Below, piece after piece: positions 1 through 11,546 of a DNA stretch of 64,000 nt. Under the pieces are notes generated by a model. That model was not told the origin of the DNA, did not search any database, and saw only the letters and a list, made by a program, of their open reading frames with translations. The DNA is taken from assembly GCA_003255025.1 (NCBI GenBank), contig QANY01000280.1:362759-426758 (forward strand). The letters run 5' to 3'. This stretch comes from Datisca glomerata. Lineage: Eukaryota; Streptophyta; Magnoliopsida; Cucurbitales; Datiscaceae. Made by a program: the position numbers and the translations under genes. How positions within the stretch are numbered: position 1 is the stretch's first letter; every line of letters starts with the position of its first letter.

Positions 1-291
1 GGGAGAGAACAAAAAATCTTAAGGAGTGATGCAAACATTTAGAGACAGATGACATATCAACCTATATCGCTTGAACAAAAATTCACTAAATATGCACACA
101 TGATCAAACTCAAGTAGTTGCTTGGAGGAAGAAGAGCACAAGACTCTATTGATTACATAAAACAGTATAAAAGAAACCCAGAAAATTTCCAACAGGCTAA
201 CCAAGCAATACCCAGATCAGAAAATCAACAAAGCAAGAAAAAGATGGTGCTCAGATACATAAAAGAGGGAGAGAAAAACAAGAAGTTGAAC

Positions 292-435
292 CTGCTCAGG
301 AGAACTTGGGGAAGGATCACCAAGAAAGTTGGCAAGGTCAAGAGCCTTGTCCTTGTGAGACTGGTAGTGGTGGCGGCGGCGGTGAAGGCGAGAGTCGTTG
401 GAAGGATTAGCACCGTAGTTGAGGCTTCTGTGCAT
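292..435 (-). CDS. Possible first coding exon of an unrecognised minus-strand plant gene (partial)
   Basis: From an ATG at 435 the minus strand reads 48 codons and reaches a GAG-CAG followed by a GT donor at 291-290, so the exon would end in phase 0. The peptide starts MHRSLNYGANPSN, has a basic Arg/His cluster near residues 17-24 (LHRRRHHY), and then a stretch (KALDLANFLGDPSPSSPEQ) that looks like an ordinary folded or linear motif rather than transposon protein. The exon is clearly more GC-rich than its surroundings, which is typical of a plant exon. The frame stays open upstream to 588 and downstream to 217, but those parts read like untranslated leader and intron. The rest of the gene would lie left of position 1. 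I do not recognise the family, and the plus strand is also open here (118-456, a basic peptide), so the strand choice rests on codon-like composition and the donor site. Confidence 0.4.
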
Positions 436-444
436 TTTTCTGAG

Positions 445-720
445 AAATGGAGATAGTGATTCCGAAGTCAGGACAAAAGCTTGTAGCAGAGACAAAAATG
501 GGGGAAAGGGTGTTTTACTGTTTGCTAATGATGGTACAGTGAGGAGCCCAAAGTCTCGTTGAAGGCAATGGAGTGGAAGACTCAACACTTTTCCCTACCA
601 AAACTCTCTTTCTCGCAAAATTTCCTCCTTTTCTGCTCCCCCCCCTTCCCCACTTCTTTTCCTTTGGCATACTCCCCTTCAGCTACTATTTCTCTCCCGC
701 TAGCATAAAATCTGATTCGT
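445..720 (-). promoter_or_regulatory. Probable 5' leader/promoter side of the minus-strand exon
   Basis: Upstream of the candidate ATG, the 445-720 stretch is purine-rich when read on the minus strand; on the plus strand it shows C/T runs, including a run of eight or nine C around 638-648. It separates the GC-rich exon from AT-rich intergenic DNA that begins near 720. No convincing TATA box was found. The assignment depends entirely on the exon call. Confidence 0.2.
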
Positions 721-799
721 AAATAATAACCTTACTCAAATAAAAAACTTCAGTCAATCAACTGTTTTTCAATTAAGTAGTGTTTGGTAGATAAGTTTT

Positions 800-1700
800 G
801 AAAATCAATATTAGTCGCAGTTTTTTTGAAAATTTAATTAAATAATAAATTTTTAATTTCACATCATCAACCTACTATAAATTTATAGTTTATGATTTTA
901 ACTTTTGATTTAGAAATTTTAAAATCACAGCCAGAATCTTTATATTTAATTAAATATTTTAAAATTTATTATTTTTCAATTCAAACATTATTTTTTTAAT
1001 TAAATTAGATAATAATTAATGATTGATTCTAGTTTTAATTTTTTAGGTAATTCTCATAAGTAACTATTCTAATTTCAATTATTGATTATAATTCTGATAA
1101 GATAAATATCATATTTTTAATGTTACGTCATCAACTAGTTGTTGACGAATTTGTAGTTAACAATTTTATACTTCAATTTACATATTTTATAATTAGTTTC
1201 GGTGCATTCCTTGCATTTAGCTAAATATTTTAAAATTTATTGTCTTTTAATTCAAACGTTATTTTTTATTTTTAATTAAATTATATGATAATCAATGATG
1301 ATTCTAGCATTTTTAGCTAATTCTGATAAGAAAATAATATAGTTTCAATGATTGATTTTAATTCTGATAAGGTAAATAACAAATTTTTAGTATCACGTCA
1401 TCAACCAGCTGTTGACGAATTTGTAGTTGACGATTTTAAACATCGATTTACATATTCCATAATTAGATTTGATAGGGTACTTGCATTTAATTAAATATTC
1501 TGGAATTTATTTTCTTTCAATTCAAATATTATTTTTTAATTAAATAAAATGACAATTAATGATTGATTATAGTTTCTTTTTTTAGATATTCATGATAAGA
1601 AAATAATCTAGTTTCAATGATTGATTGTAATTCTGATAAGGTATCAGATTTTTAGTATCATGTCATCAATCAACTATTGACGAATTCTGATAAGACAAAC
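800..1700. repeat. Four degenerate tandem copies of a ~267-bp repeat
   Basis: The motif TTGACGAATTTGTAGTT recurs in degenerate form near 874, 1141, 1411 and 1675, a spacing of about 264-270 bp. Between these points other landmarks recur in the same order: a TTGCATTTAATTAAATATTTT block, AATTCAAACATTATTTTTT, AATGATTGATT, and AATTCTGATAAGGTAAATA. The copies differ by small indels and substitutions, and the last is truncated. This has the layout of a short, old satellite-like array. The left edge also shares a GGTAGATAAGTTTTGAAAATCAAT-like start with DNA near 32879, so the unit may derive from a dispersed element. Confidence 0.75.
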
Positions 1701-4300
1701 GTTACGTATCTAACATGTTATATATAGATGACATTCAATTTAGTCTAAAATTATTGACTAATTGAGAAACTTGTTATTTACCTGAATTTATTGAAAACCT
1801 ACCATTTTTTAAAGCATCGCCTTTAAAATTGTCTATCAGGTAAAATTTCTCTTTTTAATTCAATAGATGTTCGGACTAACTTTCGCACGTCTCGACTAGT
1901 CTCTCAGTACACTATCTTACGGGCACACTCCCTAAGTGCACCATGTAGGATTTGAATTATGGTTAACAAAGAAATAGTGCATCTCTAATTACCGTACGGA
2001 CTAACTCTACGTGTGTAAGTACGCGTTTGGTATTAGAAATTGTAGATATTCTTTGATAATTAAATTAATTTGAATATGCTTAGGTAGAATTAAATGTCTT
2101 AGAATATAAAGTTACATAGTTCTAGTTTAGTATGACATAGTTTCGTACCGGATGTCCGATGTTTGAGAATGTAAATTTTATCATCGAGAATAAAATATAT
2201 ATGGGAATGTCAATAGAAACGAATATTTACAAATATTTGATTTTTTAAAAATTAAAGTTTCATTTATTCGAAAAGAGGTATAGATGTCGAGGGTTTGAAT
2301 TAAAAAGCAGATGACATTAAAAAAAAATTTCTTATCAACCAAATGACTTTTAAGTCTGTCAACTTTTAAAATCATTCAACGTTTAAAATAAACAATATGT
2401 GTCATAAACTGAGCTAACTTATTTATTTTATAAACATAGTTTAGTATACGAAATTTAGAATTATCACAATTATTGATCTAGTAGCAACTGAATGAATGAT
2501 TTCACAATTTGACGTGTTTGGTTGCTAAGCTATAAAATAATTTATAGCAATCGTAATTACAAAGAAGTTGACCATTACGATTTTAAATGTGGAGGAAGAA
2601 TTAATAAATCGAATATGTAATTTTTTCAAATTAGATGGTTTAAAAATAAAATAATATTTTTGAAACTTAACAGTAGAGAGAAGAAAAAACTTAGATCGAT
2701 AAAACATGATAATTTGGAGAAAGTAATCTCCAATTCTAATTTAATAATTAGACTTTTCAAAATTAGATGTTTCTAATTATTTTACTTTGAAATTTCAAAA
2801 TTAGATTTTTAATTATTCGGAGCAATCCATCTTTCGTCTGTGTCTATTTTTAATTGATGTGACAGTGGAGTGGAACAAAATTTGAATTACTTACTCTAAA
2901 GAGGTCTAAGAAGAGGTAGGAAGTGATAGGTGATTACATTTACCCACAATCTTTTGCTTGCCGTGTCGGCATTGTTCTATTTACTGCATCTTAAGGCGCC
3001 GTACTATTCTTCCACTCGACATTTGTGTTGTGAACTACATGTCGAATGTCAGAAGAAACATTCTTAGCTGTACGATTTCTATAATATTTTTACTTTATCT
3101 TCCATTATTCTCTATAATAATTAATTTCCGTCCTTCTTTTAGTTAACTGTTAGATAATAATTGAATAAAAATACAATTAAATGTTCTAACCGTTTCTTTC
3201 CAAGTGCTCATAAATGGAGATATATCATAAAGTATTATTACAGAACGTGGTCTAAGATGATCGTTGTCCCTTTTTTAATTCATTTTCTGTGTCGAGGCTT
3301 TGTCATCCTTGCTCCTTGAAGCATAAGAATCCGGTGATATCCATGGTTTCGGACCTTTGGGGCCTTCCATAGTGCATCTTTTCTTCACAGATATTCACTG
3401 TTATTTTGTAGAGCTTCAAGGGGGTAAGGTAAATTCAACAATATTTTATCTATTCTGAATTTCTATGGTTGTTTCTCTTCACAATCGATAATCTTTAATA
3501 AAAGCTGCACTGTTTTTAGTCACAGTATGGTGAGTGCTTGAGAACTGAGATAATCCCAGTCTTAGGAGTGCACAGAAAATTTGTGAACTGACCAAATCAT
3601 TTCGGTTCGGCCGTACTTTTACTATAATAATTTAGTTTGGTTATGATAAATTACATAACCAAATTTTTTAATCGGTTGTTTATTATATTAGATCTGTAAT
3701 TGGTTCGAAGAACCATTTACAACCTTTTTTAATATATATATTAATTACAAACAAAAATTATCAAAAATAAAAAAATTGAAAAACCCAAACCCTAAAATAT
3801 ATTAATATATTTTATAAATTGATGATTTCAATTAAAATATTCTTATTATTTTTAAGAAATTTTATAATAGTAGATAAATCATTTATTAAATAATTGAAAT
3901 CGAACTAAATTAATTATTTCAATTTCATTTGATTTGGTTCGGTGTAAAAGTTTGATTATAAAAGTGTTTAACAGACCCAATTGAACAATGTATGAATATA
4001 CATTGGGAAACTACTTGGGGCATTGAGTATGATTTCGGGCAGTCAAAAAAGAGCTTTTAATGAGATTAAAGACATGATGAATGATGTGGAAGAATGAGAA
4101 AAAATGGAGTAAATAGATCAAGAAGAAGAACGAAGTAAAGAGAAGAGAGAAGATAAGGAGAAAGAAAAAGTACTGTGAATTATCATAGTTGACCAAAAAC
4201 AATTGTACAGAAACAATATAAAGAGGGATTAACCACACAAATAATTAGTTAAGCTAAAGGACTGAAATACCCTTAATTAAGCTAACTATCTTTAACAAAT
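1700..4300. other. AT-rich non-coding DNA, no gene seen
   Basis: Only short, low-complexity open frames occur here, and none resembles a known family. Around 3595-3945 there are two same-direction segments resembling TTTCGGTTCGG / TTTGGTTCGG flanking AT-rich DNA, as often seen in small non-autonomous plant transposons, but no inverted termini could be defined. The longest minus-strand frame (4011-4238) is a Phe/Leu-rich translation of A/G-rich sequence and looks spurious. Confidence 0.5.
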
Positions 4301-4735
4301 GACAGGTTTGATAAGTTGGACTGAAAAATTAATGTTCGCTGACGGAAAAGAAGTCCTGATAAAATTCATGGTCTTGACGATCCTGGAATATGCGATGTCA
4401 TGTGTTTTGAACTCTCAATCTCCTTATTGGATGATACCATTGGTCGCATAAGTAAATACTAGTGGTCCTCGAATGGAAACAAGAATGGTATCACATGAAG
4501 AATCTTATAGGATGCATGGCCTTTTTGCAATGTTTTTTTGCTTTTATTTAGCTATGTTAGCCAAGCAAGAATAGAGGAATCTTTGTTAGCTAAGTTTATG
4601 AAAACTAAGTACTTCGAAGATAGCAGTTTTATGTCTGCTAAGTTGGGGCCTAAACCGTCTTGGGGTTGGAGGAGTTTGGTAGAAGACGGAAAATTCTCTA
4701 ACATGGTGTTCGGACAGTGGGTAAAGTTCGTATAA
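4300..4735 (+). pseudogene. L1-type LINE fragment, C-terminal part of ORF2
   Basis: Across changing frames the plus strand reads pieces typical of the region downstream of the reverse transcriptase in plant LINE ORF2 proteins. Near 4314 it reads LSWTEKLMFADGKEVLIK, followed by LEYAMSCVLNSQSPYW. From about 4550 it reads MLAKQEWRN and then FMKTKYFEDSSFMSAKLGPKPSWGWRSLVEDGK. The usual family wording is close to AMLAKQGWR followed by LLARVLKAKYFP and SFLEAKLGSNPSWxWRS. The fragment lacks the reverse transcriptase core, the endonuclease and the poly(A) tail, and it contains stops. It is inactive and probably old. Confidence 0.75.
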
Positions 4736-4789
4736 AACAAGGGTACTTGTGTAATTCCGGTTTCACTCACACATTAAAAGCTACACACA

Positions 4790-4990
4790 ATAGTGAAACC
4801 CTAACCTAGTATTTATTTATACCTCATCTCTCTCCCTCATTTTGCCTCACGCAGCCAAGCGACCAATTCTTTCCGTACGTTCTTCATCTTCCTCGACGTT
4901 CCCATGTTGTCGTTCTAAGTGCCATAAGTCTTCTTCTTTCTTCTTTCTCCTCTCCTCTCTCTGATTTAATTCATGTTCTCTCTGATTTTC
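4790..4990 (+). promoter_or_regulatory. Promoter/5'UTR-like block with telo-box and pyrimidine-rich leader
   Basis: The stretch contains AAACCCTAA (about 4796-4804), then a TATA-like TATTTATTTATACC near 4811, then a long C/T-rich run (CTCATCTCTCTCCCTC, later TCTTCTTTCTTCTTTCTCC). In plants the telo-box plus TATA plus polypyrimidine leader is common in promoters of ribosomal-protein and other translation genes. No open frame of such a gene follows. It could be a captured gene fragment, or the promoter part of the LTR that precedes the Tat gag. Confidence 0.35.
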
Positions 4991-5210
4991 ATCCATAAAT
5001 TCCAGCAAATCCTTTGGACCAGGTAGAAAATCTTCACTGTACCATGTGGATGGAAATAATCAATCAAAAGATAGTAAGAAAATCTCCCCCGCACGAGAAC
5101 GAGGAAATTGAGATTTGAATCATGAGAAAAGATTATGTGACTGCGCTTTAAAGGCAGAGGGATGAGACAGCTGAACGGAATGGGTAAAATGAAGGGACTC
5201 ACGTGTGACA

Positions 5211-5520
5211 AGAAATTTCATTAATATGGACGGGATCCTATATGCATAATAAAACTCCTGAAAACATTGAGGAGAGGGGGATCACTCCCTTTCTTTTATT
5301 ATTTTATTGTTAAATTGAGGTCTACATAAGAGCTCGTGTAATGAATAAATGAATGGACAATTTTTCAATACAACAAAAGCAATACTCAGAATATTTACTG
5401 CACTCCATCTATCACTCTCTAACCCTTTCATCATTTTTCATTAATAATTATTGTGACTATATTGGTGTGAGAATTTTTTTTTACATTTTGGTGCTTTCAT
5501 TGAGAAATGAGATATAAGCT
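5211..5520 (+). repeat. Probable 3' part of the Tat 5' LTR and primer-site-like motif
   Basis: The sequence just upstream of the gag start contains a T-run ending in ACA (about 5477-5489), followed by TTTTGGTGCTTTCATTGAG (about 5490-5508). A TGGTGCTTTCATTGAGAG-like motif commonly sits immediately 3' of LTRs in plant Ty3/gypsy elements, so I read it as the primer-binding region. The 5' limit of the LTR is not visible. I could not match this region to a second LTR downstream of pol, so the 3' LTR may have been lost. Confidence 0.4.
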
Positions 5521-5535
5521 CGAGAAACATCAAAT

Positions 5536-6761
5536 ATGCCTAGAACTAGATCGAACGCAGCCCTGAATGAGGGCAACGAGACAAAAAATGGAGACAATCA
5601 TATGGATTAATCAACCCCACCGACAGAAATGCTGCAGACAATCCTAAATGGGATGCAAGAAATGGAAAGAAGGAACACAGAGGCGTTGCGTGGTGCATGA
5701 CAGACTGTGTATGACCAAATCAACACGCTTCAGTAAGAACTGGGAAGAGTGGAAACGTACAAAAGGAGGAAGTAAATGTTCAATCCCAAAACCACGTGAA
5801 AGAGGCTATGATAGAAGCTCGTCAGTCTTGGGTCATAACGAAAGAAGCAGTGGAAGAATTGTTGGAGCGATAAATGATGGAGATGAGAAAGCTGGGAAGT
5901 ACGGGAAAAACTGACCTTGAATCCCTCACTCGTACTTCGTTAAGCCTAAAAATCCTAATGATACCCGTACCCAAAATGTTCGTGACCCCCAAATTTAAAT
6001 GTTACCAGGGGAAAACAAATCCTGTAGACCACCTAGGCGGTCAGACAAATAATGGCGCTTTATTAGCACGATGACAAACTGATGTGCATGATGTTCTCCA
6101 CCAACATGGACGAAGCAACTCTGAAATGGTATCATTCCCTCCATGTGCATTCAATTACTAATTTTACTGTTATGTCATATGTCTTCCTATTAATAGTACT
6201 CCACCTATCGAGCGGTCATGGAAGACACATAGTATCTTTTGATGATTTTCGCCAAGAGAGGGGAGACACTACGAGAATACACCCACAGATTTAAGGACGA
6301 GATGGAAAAAGTAAAAAATTACGCTGATCTAGTTGCCAGACTGGCCTTTATGCAAGGGTTAGACCCGAACTCATCCCTGTTGAAAGATCTATCTAAGATA
6401 AAACCACTGTCCATAGCGGAAACCTTTCAATGGGCGCAAGCCTATATTGCTCTAGAAGAGGAGAAAAGAAGTCTGTTGAAAGCGGCTGAACGGAAGACTG
6501 AGGAGTCAAGAAAATGGGAAAGAAGTTCGAGACCTGAAAGAAAAAAGTTTGACGGAATGGAAAGAGAGGACGGGGGAAATAACAAGCAGGAAAGAACTGG
6601 GTACCGAAGGTGGGACTCAAACATGGTACACCCAAGGGACAAAGTTTACACGTCGTTGACCATTCCGGTAAACCAAGTCGTGGACATGATCAAAGCTGAA
6701 AAGGCCAGCTCCACTCACAAAAGAGCCAAGCTACAAGGATAAATACAAATACTGCTCCTTT
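5536..6761 (+). pseudogene. gag: Ty3/gypsy (Tat-type) gag, 5' part, frameshifted
   Basis: The frame opens with ATG at 5536 (MPRTRSNAALNEGNE) and is then broken by several stops and frame changes. The best-preserved part, 6239-6742, encodes about 167 residues: TLREYTHRFKDEMEKVKNY, then ARLAFMQGLDPNSSLLKDL and AETFQWAQAYIALEEEK. This is the usual retrotransposon gag capsid region, followed by a charged Lys/Glu/Arg-rich tail. Just beyond, another frame reads KYKYCSF, the start of the YCxFH motif near the end of Tat gags. The motif is cut at 6761 by the copia-1 insertion and resumes at 15480. Gag would form the cytoplasmic virus-like particle; this copy cannot. Confidence 0.85.
6757..6761. repeat. 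Target-site duplication of copia-1, left copy (CCTTT)
   Basis: CCTTT lies immediately left of copia-1 and is repeated exactly at 15480-15484. Keeping one copy and removing the element rejoins the Tat gag motif YCSFH in frame, which supports both the boundaries and the duplication. Confidence 0.8.
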
Positions 6762-8943
6762 TACTGGTCGTTGAAGCGCGTGCGCGGCGGAAGAGTGAAG
6801 GCGCGTGGGCTTTAAGAAAAATTAAACTTTTAATAAAAATTAAATATTTTAATAAAATAAAACTTGCGCAACGCCACGATAACCCAATATAATTTTTTAT
6901 TGAAAACTCTTTTTAATCAGTCAGGATCCATTATATATTTATAAGTTAAATCTACAACATGTAAGGTTGGAAATCATATACCTCTTGTAATCTATATCAA
7001 GTGTCCTTGAAAAAACCTATCGATCCTCCGTTCCCACGAAATCGTTCCAACTATTAGTAGACTCCAAGATCCACACCAAGATCTTTCGAGTCAATCCTCA
7101 ATGCACTAGGACGTGTGTGGGCATGTAGAATATTACAAGACACTTTTTATGTCGTAAATGTTCTCAACACATGAGATCTAGAGATTTACTAATGACGACT
7201 TTAGTGAGACGATTCTCTAAAGGAACGTGATGATCATTCTTTTAGAGTTTTGATTAATGTTTAATCACAGAAGAAAATCTCTCTGACACCAATCGTGTTC
7301 TCAATTCAACTCTTGATTGACGAACTGATGATGTGATCAACTGATTCTCTCCTCTTCTTTCAACCATTAAGGCATATATGTATATATTCTAGATAATGGC
7401 GTATCATATTTTTAGGGATAAATTAAAATAATATTTAATTATAAAATTATCATTTGTAGTGGAATTCACTGCAATTGTGCATAATGCAGTGCCAAGTGGC
7501 ATTGCAGTGTGTCGTGAGCCAGCACAGTGCCTCACGGCACCTCTGTGACTCATGGCACCACTGTAGTGCCATGTGACACTACAATGTTACACACAGTAGT
7601 TCATGTCAATTTCTGATACTCTATCAGCCATTGACACGTCACAATTACTGCAAATTAAATATTTATTTTAATCAGATTATTATCGAGATATCAGTTAATT
7701 TAAAATTAACATATTTGTTATCTATATCAACAAACTTATCTGTTTTTTCACAAATAACAGATTTAGTTGATTTAAATTATTATTTAATAATAATTTAATT
7801 GTCTAATTTCAAATTAGATATTATGTCTCACTTATTAATAATTAAAAAAATCAATAATTATATATATATATAATATCTGAAAATTATATTTAAATACATA
7901 AATAATTTAATTAATTAAATTTTAATTAATTAATTACACATAATTATCTCATAACTATTAAAGGCGACTTGAGGACCATGGCCTATAATCCTAAGCTCTA
8001 ATAAACCAGGTTATTGACTAAACTCTTTAACTAAATAATCATATTTATTAATTCTATTATTACCCCCCTATAAATATAGAATTGCACTCTTAGAGATTAT
8101 AAAATGTATTTACAGAGTATTCTCATATAGTCCACTGACATAATCATTTCATATAGTTTTGTCCTTCAATGATTGGTTCATAAATTATAACTGGTCAAAG
8201 TTACCGTTTTACCCTTCTAGTTACATTTTGATCCTTAAGTACCATTAATCCACTAGTGAACGGCTAATTTATAATCTTATTATAAATTTGAGCTCAATAA
8301 CCATTCAATTTCAGAATTAACACTTAAGGAAACCAATATACGATCTGTTAGAAAATATTAGATTCTAAATCTTGTAAGATCATGTCCCCAACCATCCACA
8401 TCACTGAATCTCCAAAATAAAAGTCACTAGCCTGATTAACAAGCAGACCTTAACGAGTGAATCAAAAGATTCAATAGACATGCATAGGAGTTCATGATTA
8501 CTTAAGATTCTGACTGATCTATATATGATTATCGAATTGATGTGTACTAAATCTTTATGATAAACAGCATGTTAATAAAGATATTAATTCACATCGGCCC
8601 TATCATATATAATCTTATTATATAAAATACCTTTACTAAGATATCTATCCATATCAATGATCCAGATCTAGATTACACGCATTCATAATGCTTAGTGAAC
8701 CGTATTAGCAACCATTCATTAAAGATTCCATACATTGATATGTTGTTGACAATTTTAATCAATGATCTTAATCCTCTTGTACTAATACAAGATCATAGTC
8801 TCATTAATGAATATGAAATTTTCATATATTTATATACATTATTCAACAATAATTTAAAAGAACAATTATAAGAAAAATATAATCCTCTTTGAATTTCATA
8901 TCAAAATGTCAATACACATATTTTGAGGGCATAACTCCTAACA
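6762..8943 (-). repeat. Copia-1 3' LTR (left on plus strand)
   Basis: It aligns over its full length with 13302-15479. The minus-strand start reads TGTTAGGAGTTATGCCC, and the other end reads TACTGG on the plus strand, giving TG...TA termini. The U3 half contains a GC-richer block (about 7480-7590) with repeated GTGCC(A)CGTGGCAC-like palindromes. This block is longer than in the right LTR. In return, this copy lacks a segment of about 90 bp present near 14410-14500 of the right LTR. Confidence 0.9.
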
Positions 8944-8962
8944 ATCTCTCACTTGCCCTAAA
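8944..8962 (-). promoter_or_regulatory. Copia-1 polypurine tract
   Basis: On the minus strand the sequence AGGGCAAGTGAGAGAT directly precedes the LTR start TGTTAGGAG. This is the expected position and composition of a copia polypurine tract, which primes plus-strand DNA synthesis. Confidence 0.75.
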
Positions 8963-9623
8963 GTAAATGCGGTATCTCTCTTAATCTCATGTTACGCACG
9001 CGACCCTCAAATGACTTCGCTGGAAGTGTCTTTGTAAAAGTATCAGCCAAGTTTTGTTCCGATGTTATCTTCATAACAGTCACATCCCCTTGATGCACAA
9101 TCTCTATTGTAAGATGATATTTCCTCTCTATGTGCTTGCCCCTCTTGTGACTCATCGGTTCCTTAGAATTTACTACCACCCTACTATTATCATAGTATAC
9201 GATCAGTGGCTTGTTCATATCTAGAACTACTTCCAGATTAGAATAGAACTTTCTGAGCCATACCGCCTCTTTCGCAGCTTCACAAGCCACTATATATTCG
9301 ACTTGCATAGTGAAATCTGCAATGCTGGATTGTTTAATACTTCTCCAGACTGCAACTCCTCCACCTAGGGTGAATACTGATCCAGATGTCGACTTTTGAC
9401 TGTCTCTGTCTGATTGAAAATTAGAACCAGTATATCTAATGGAGTTCAGGTCTCCACCTAAATAAATAAGCATATAGTTTCTCGTTCTCCTAAGATACTT
9501 GAGAATACGCTTTATTGTAATCCAGTGTTCCAAACCTGGATTCGATTGATAATGACTGACAATTCCCACTGCATAACAGATGTCCCGGTCTCGTAAATAA
9601 CATGGCATACATGAGACTTCCAA
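8958..9623 (-). pseudogene. Copia-1 RNase H domain
   Basis: An open stretch of 221 codons reads as the C-terminal RNase H part of a copia polyprotein. Recognisable blocks are FQSDRDSQKSTSGSVFTLGG, then VAVWRSIKQSSIADFTMQVE, AACEAAKEAVWLRKF-like sequence, YYDNSRVV, HIERKYHLTIEIV and NLADTFTKTLP. The acidic residues of ADFTMQVEY and YYDN remain. The first acidic position is changed: the usual YTDSDF reads YTGSNF, so activity is unlikely. In the family this domain degrades the RNA template during reverse transcription. It ends just inside the left LTR's polypurine tract, the normal place. Confidence 0.9.
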
Positions 9624-9639
9624 CTACTGAAGCATAGTG

Positions 9640-10476
9640 AACCTTTCTCATATCCTCTTCCTCATGAGGTGTCTTAGGACATTGTTCCTTGGAGAGGACA
9701 ATTTAATGTCTAGTCAGTTGTTGACATTTCTTGAAATTCTCCATAGAGAATATCTCCAGCACATTATCAACATAAGATCCCTGAGAAAATGCCTAGAACT
9801 TGATCTTTCTATCCCTTAGGATTTGGATGCCTAGAATATAACTCGCTTCTCCCAAATCTTTCATTTGAAATTTCTCAGCTAACCACTTCTTTACCTTTGA
9901 CAAAGTTTCTACATCATTCTCAATGAGTAGAATATCATCAACATAAAGAACTAAGAAAACTACTATCTTATCTTTGGTGTATTTATAAACACAGGCTTCG
10001 TCAACATTTTTCTCGAAGCCATAAGACTTTATAATCTCATCAAAGGTAAGATTCTAAGATCTAGATACTTACTTTAATCTATAAATGGATTTAAGCAACT
10101 TGCATACTTTCTGATTTTGCCAATTTTGTACGAACCGTTCTGGTTGCATCATATATATGTTTTCTTCAAGAGGCCGATTCTGAAAAACTATCTTGACGTC
10201 CATTTGCCATATCTCATAGTCAAAACTAGTTACTATGGACAAAAGGATGTGAATGGATTTTAGCATGGCCACATGAGAGAATGTCTTTTCATAATCGACC
10301 CCCTCCCTTTGTGTATAGCCATTGGCTACTAACCGTTCCTTGAAAGTCTCTACTTTCCCATCTGCACCTCTTTTCTTCTTGAAGATCCATTTACATCCAA
10401 TGGGCATGACATCTTCATGTGGATCTACAAGTTTCCAGACGGAATTGGAATACATAGATTCCATTTCCTGGTTCAT
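9640..10476 (-). pseudogene. Copia-1 reverse transcriptase domain
   Basis: The 10069-10476 stretch (135 residues) carries the start of a copia reverse transcriptase: SVWKLVDPHEDVMPIGCKWI, FKKKRGADGKVETFKERLVA, GYTQREGVDYEKTFSHVAML, WQMDVKIVFQNRPLEENIYM. The remainder (about 9640-10060) continues in other frames and includes a minus-strand YVDDIL-type block around 9926-9960. Stops and frame changes separate the pieces. The enzyme would copy element RNA into DNA inside particles. The C-terminal part of the domain is repeated in the copia-5 fragment at 42771. Confidence 0.88.
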
Positions 10477-10713
10477 GGCATCTCATCATTTCTCCTTTTC
10501 AGGATCATCTATTGCTTCTTCATAAGATAATTGATCGTCCTTATTAGTCTAGGACATGTGCCTCTAGTTCGGAGTGAACTGGTTGTCTCATAATTTTCCC
10601 AGTAAGACGTTGTACTGGGGTTTCCTTTACAGGAACTGTGGTTTCTCTTGTTTGTCATTTATTAGTATAAATTAAATGTGGTCTGATCTCACCAGTCGCT
10701 AATTCCTCGAGAA

Positions 10714-11500
10714 CTACTTTGCTACAAGATTTGTAGTTTTGCATATAGTCATGCTCAAGAAATGTTGCATTTGTCGACACAAACACTTTTTGATCATTGT
10801 CTCTAGAGAATAGCCAAGGAATATGCATGCCTCAGACTTTGAGTCTAACTTTCCGGTCTTTGGTCTAAGAACGTGAGCTAGATACCCCCATATACGAAAA
10901 TGACGCAAACTAGGTTTGGAGCCATTCCATAACTCTAAAATATTCTTGTTTACAGACTTAGAGGGCACTACATTCAAAATGTAAGTTGTCGTCTGTAGTG
11001 CATATCCCAAAAATGTAAGTGACAATGATGAGTAGCTTAACATCGACTAACCATATTCAATAAGGTTCGGTTTCTTCTCTCTGCAACACCATTTTGTTGT
11101 GATGTTCCAGGTGCTGTGAGTTGGGAAGAATTCCACACTCTAGTAAATAATCATTGAATTCTAAATCTAAGTATTCACCACCTCGATCAGATCAAATGAT
11201 TTTCAATGATTTACCTAATTGCCTTACAGCTTCAGCTTTGAAGTCTTTTAACTTTCCAAAAGTTTTAGACTTTCGATGCATTAGGTAACTATAACCATAT
11301 CTTGAGTAGTCGTCAATAAAAGTGAGAAAATACTCATACCCGCCTCTTGCTTGTACATTGATCGGTCCATAAACATCACTATGTACTAACTCAAGTGGTT
11401 CCTTGGCTCTTTGGCCCTTTCTTGTGAAATGTCTCTTGGTCATTTTTTCCTCTAGACATGATTCACAAACAGGAAGAGTTCCAACTTTTAGCTCTCTCAA
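10714..11500 (-). pseudogene. Copia-1 integrase
   Basis: Two open stretches encode integrase. The first (11192-11500) has the end of the zinc-binding region (LPVCESCLEEKMTKRHF), then the core start YEYFLTFIDDYSRYGYSYL with a catalytic Asp. Downstream the motif SDRGGEYLDLEFNDYLL follows, but a stop replaces the residue before it. The second stretch (10714-11043) has the C-terminal part, including YILNVVPSKSVNKNILELWN and FRIWGYLAHVLRPKTGKLD. The region that should carry the catalytic Glu (QQNGVAE-type) is garbled near 11090. Inactive. Confidence 0.88.
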
Positions 11501-11546
11501 AACACCATGCTTTTGTTAACTTATTTAACCTATCTAGATTAATATG

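Noticed and set aside
118..456. Plus-strand open frame of 112 codons
   Set aside because: It overlaps the minus-strand exon candidate. Its peptide (runs of Val/Ala/Arg and Lys) looks like the antisense reading of a GC-rich exon, and it has no upstream start context or splice logic.
4011..4238. Minus-strand 75-codon frame rich in Phe, Leu and Ser
   Set aside because: It is a translation of an A/G-rich stretch; the apparent membrane segments come from composition alone.
6393..6642. Two minus-strand frames across gag
   Set aside because: They are shadows of the well-supported plus-strand gag frame.
7855..7930. TA-rich run and similar AT microsatellites (also 29990-30005, 36008-36062, 46610-46640)
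   Set aside because: These are simple AT repeats inside LTRs or intergenic DNA with no evident function.
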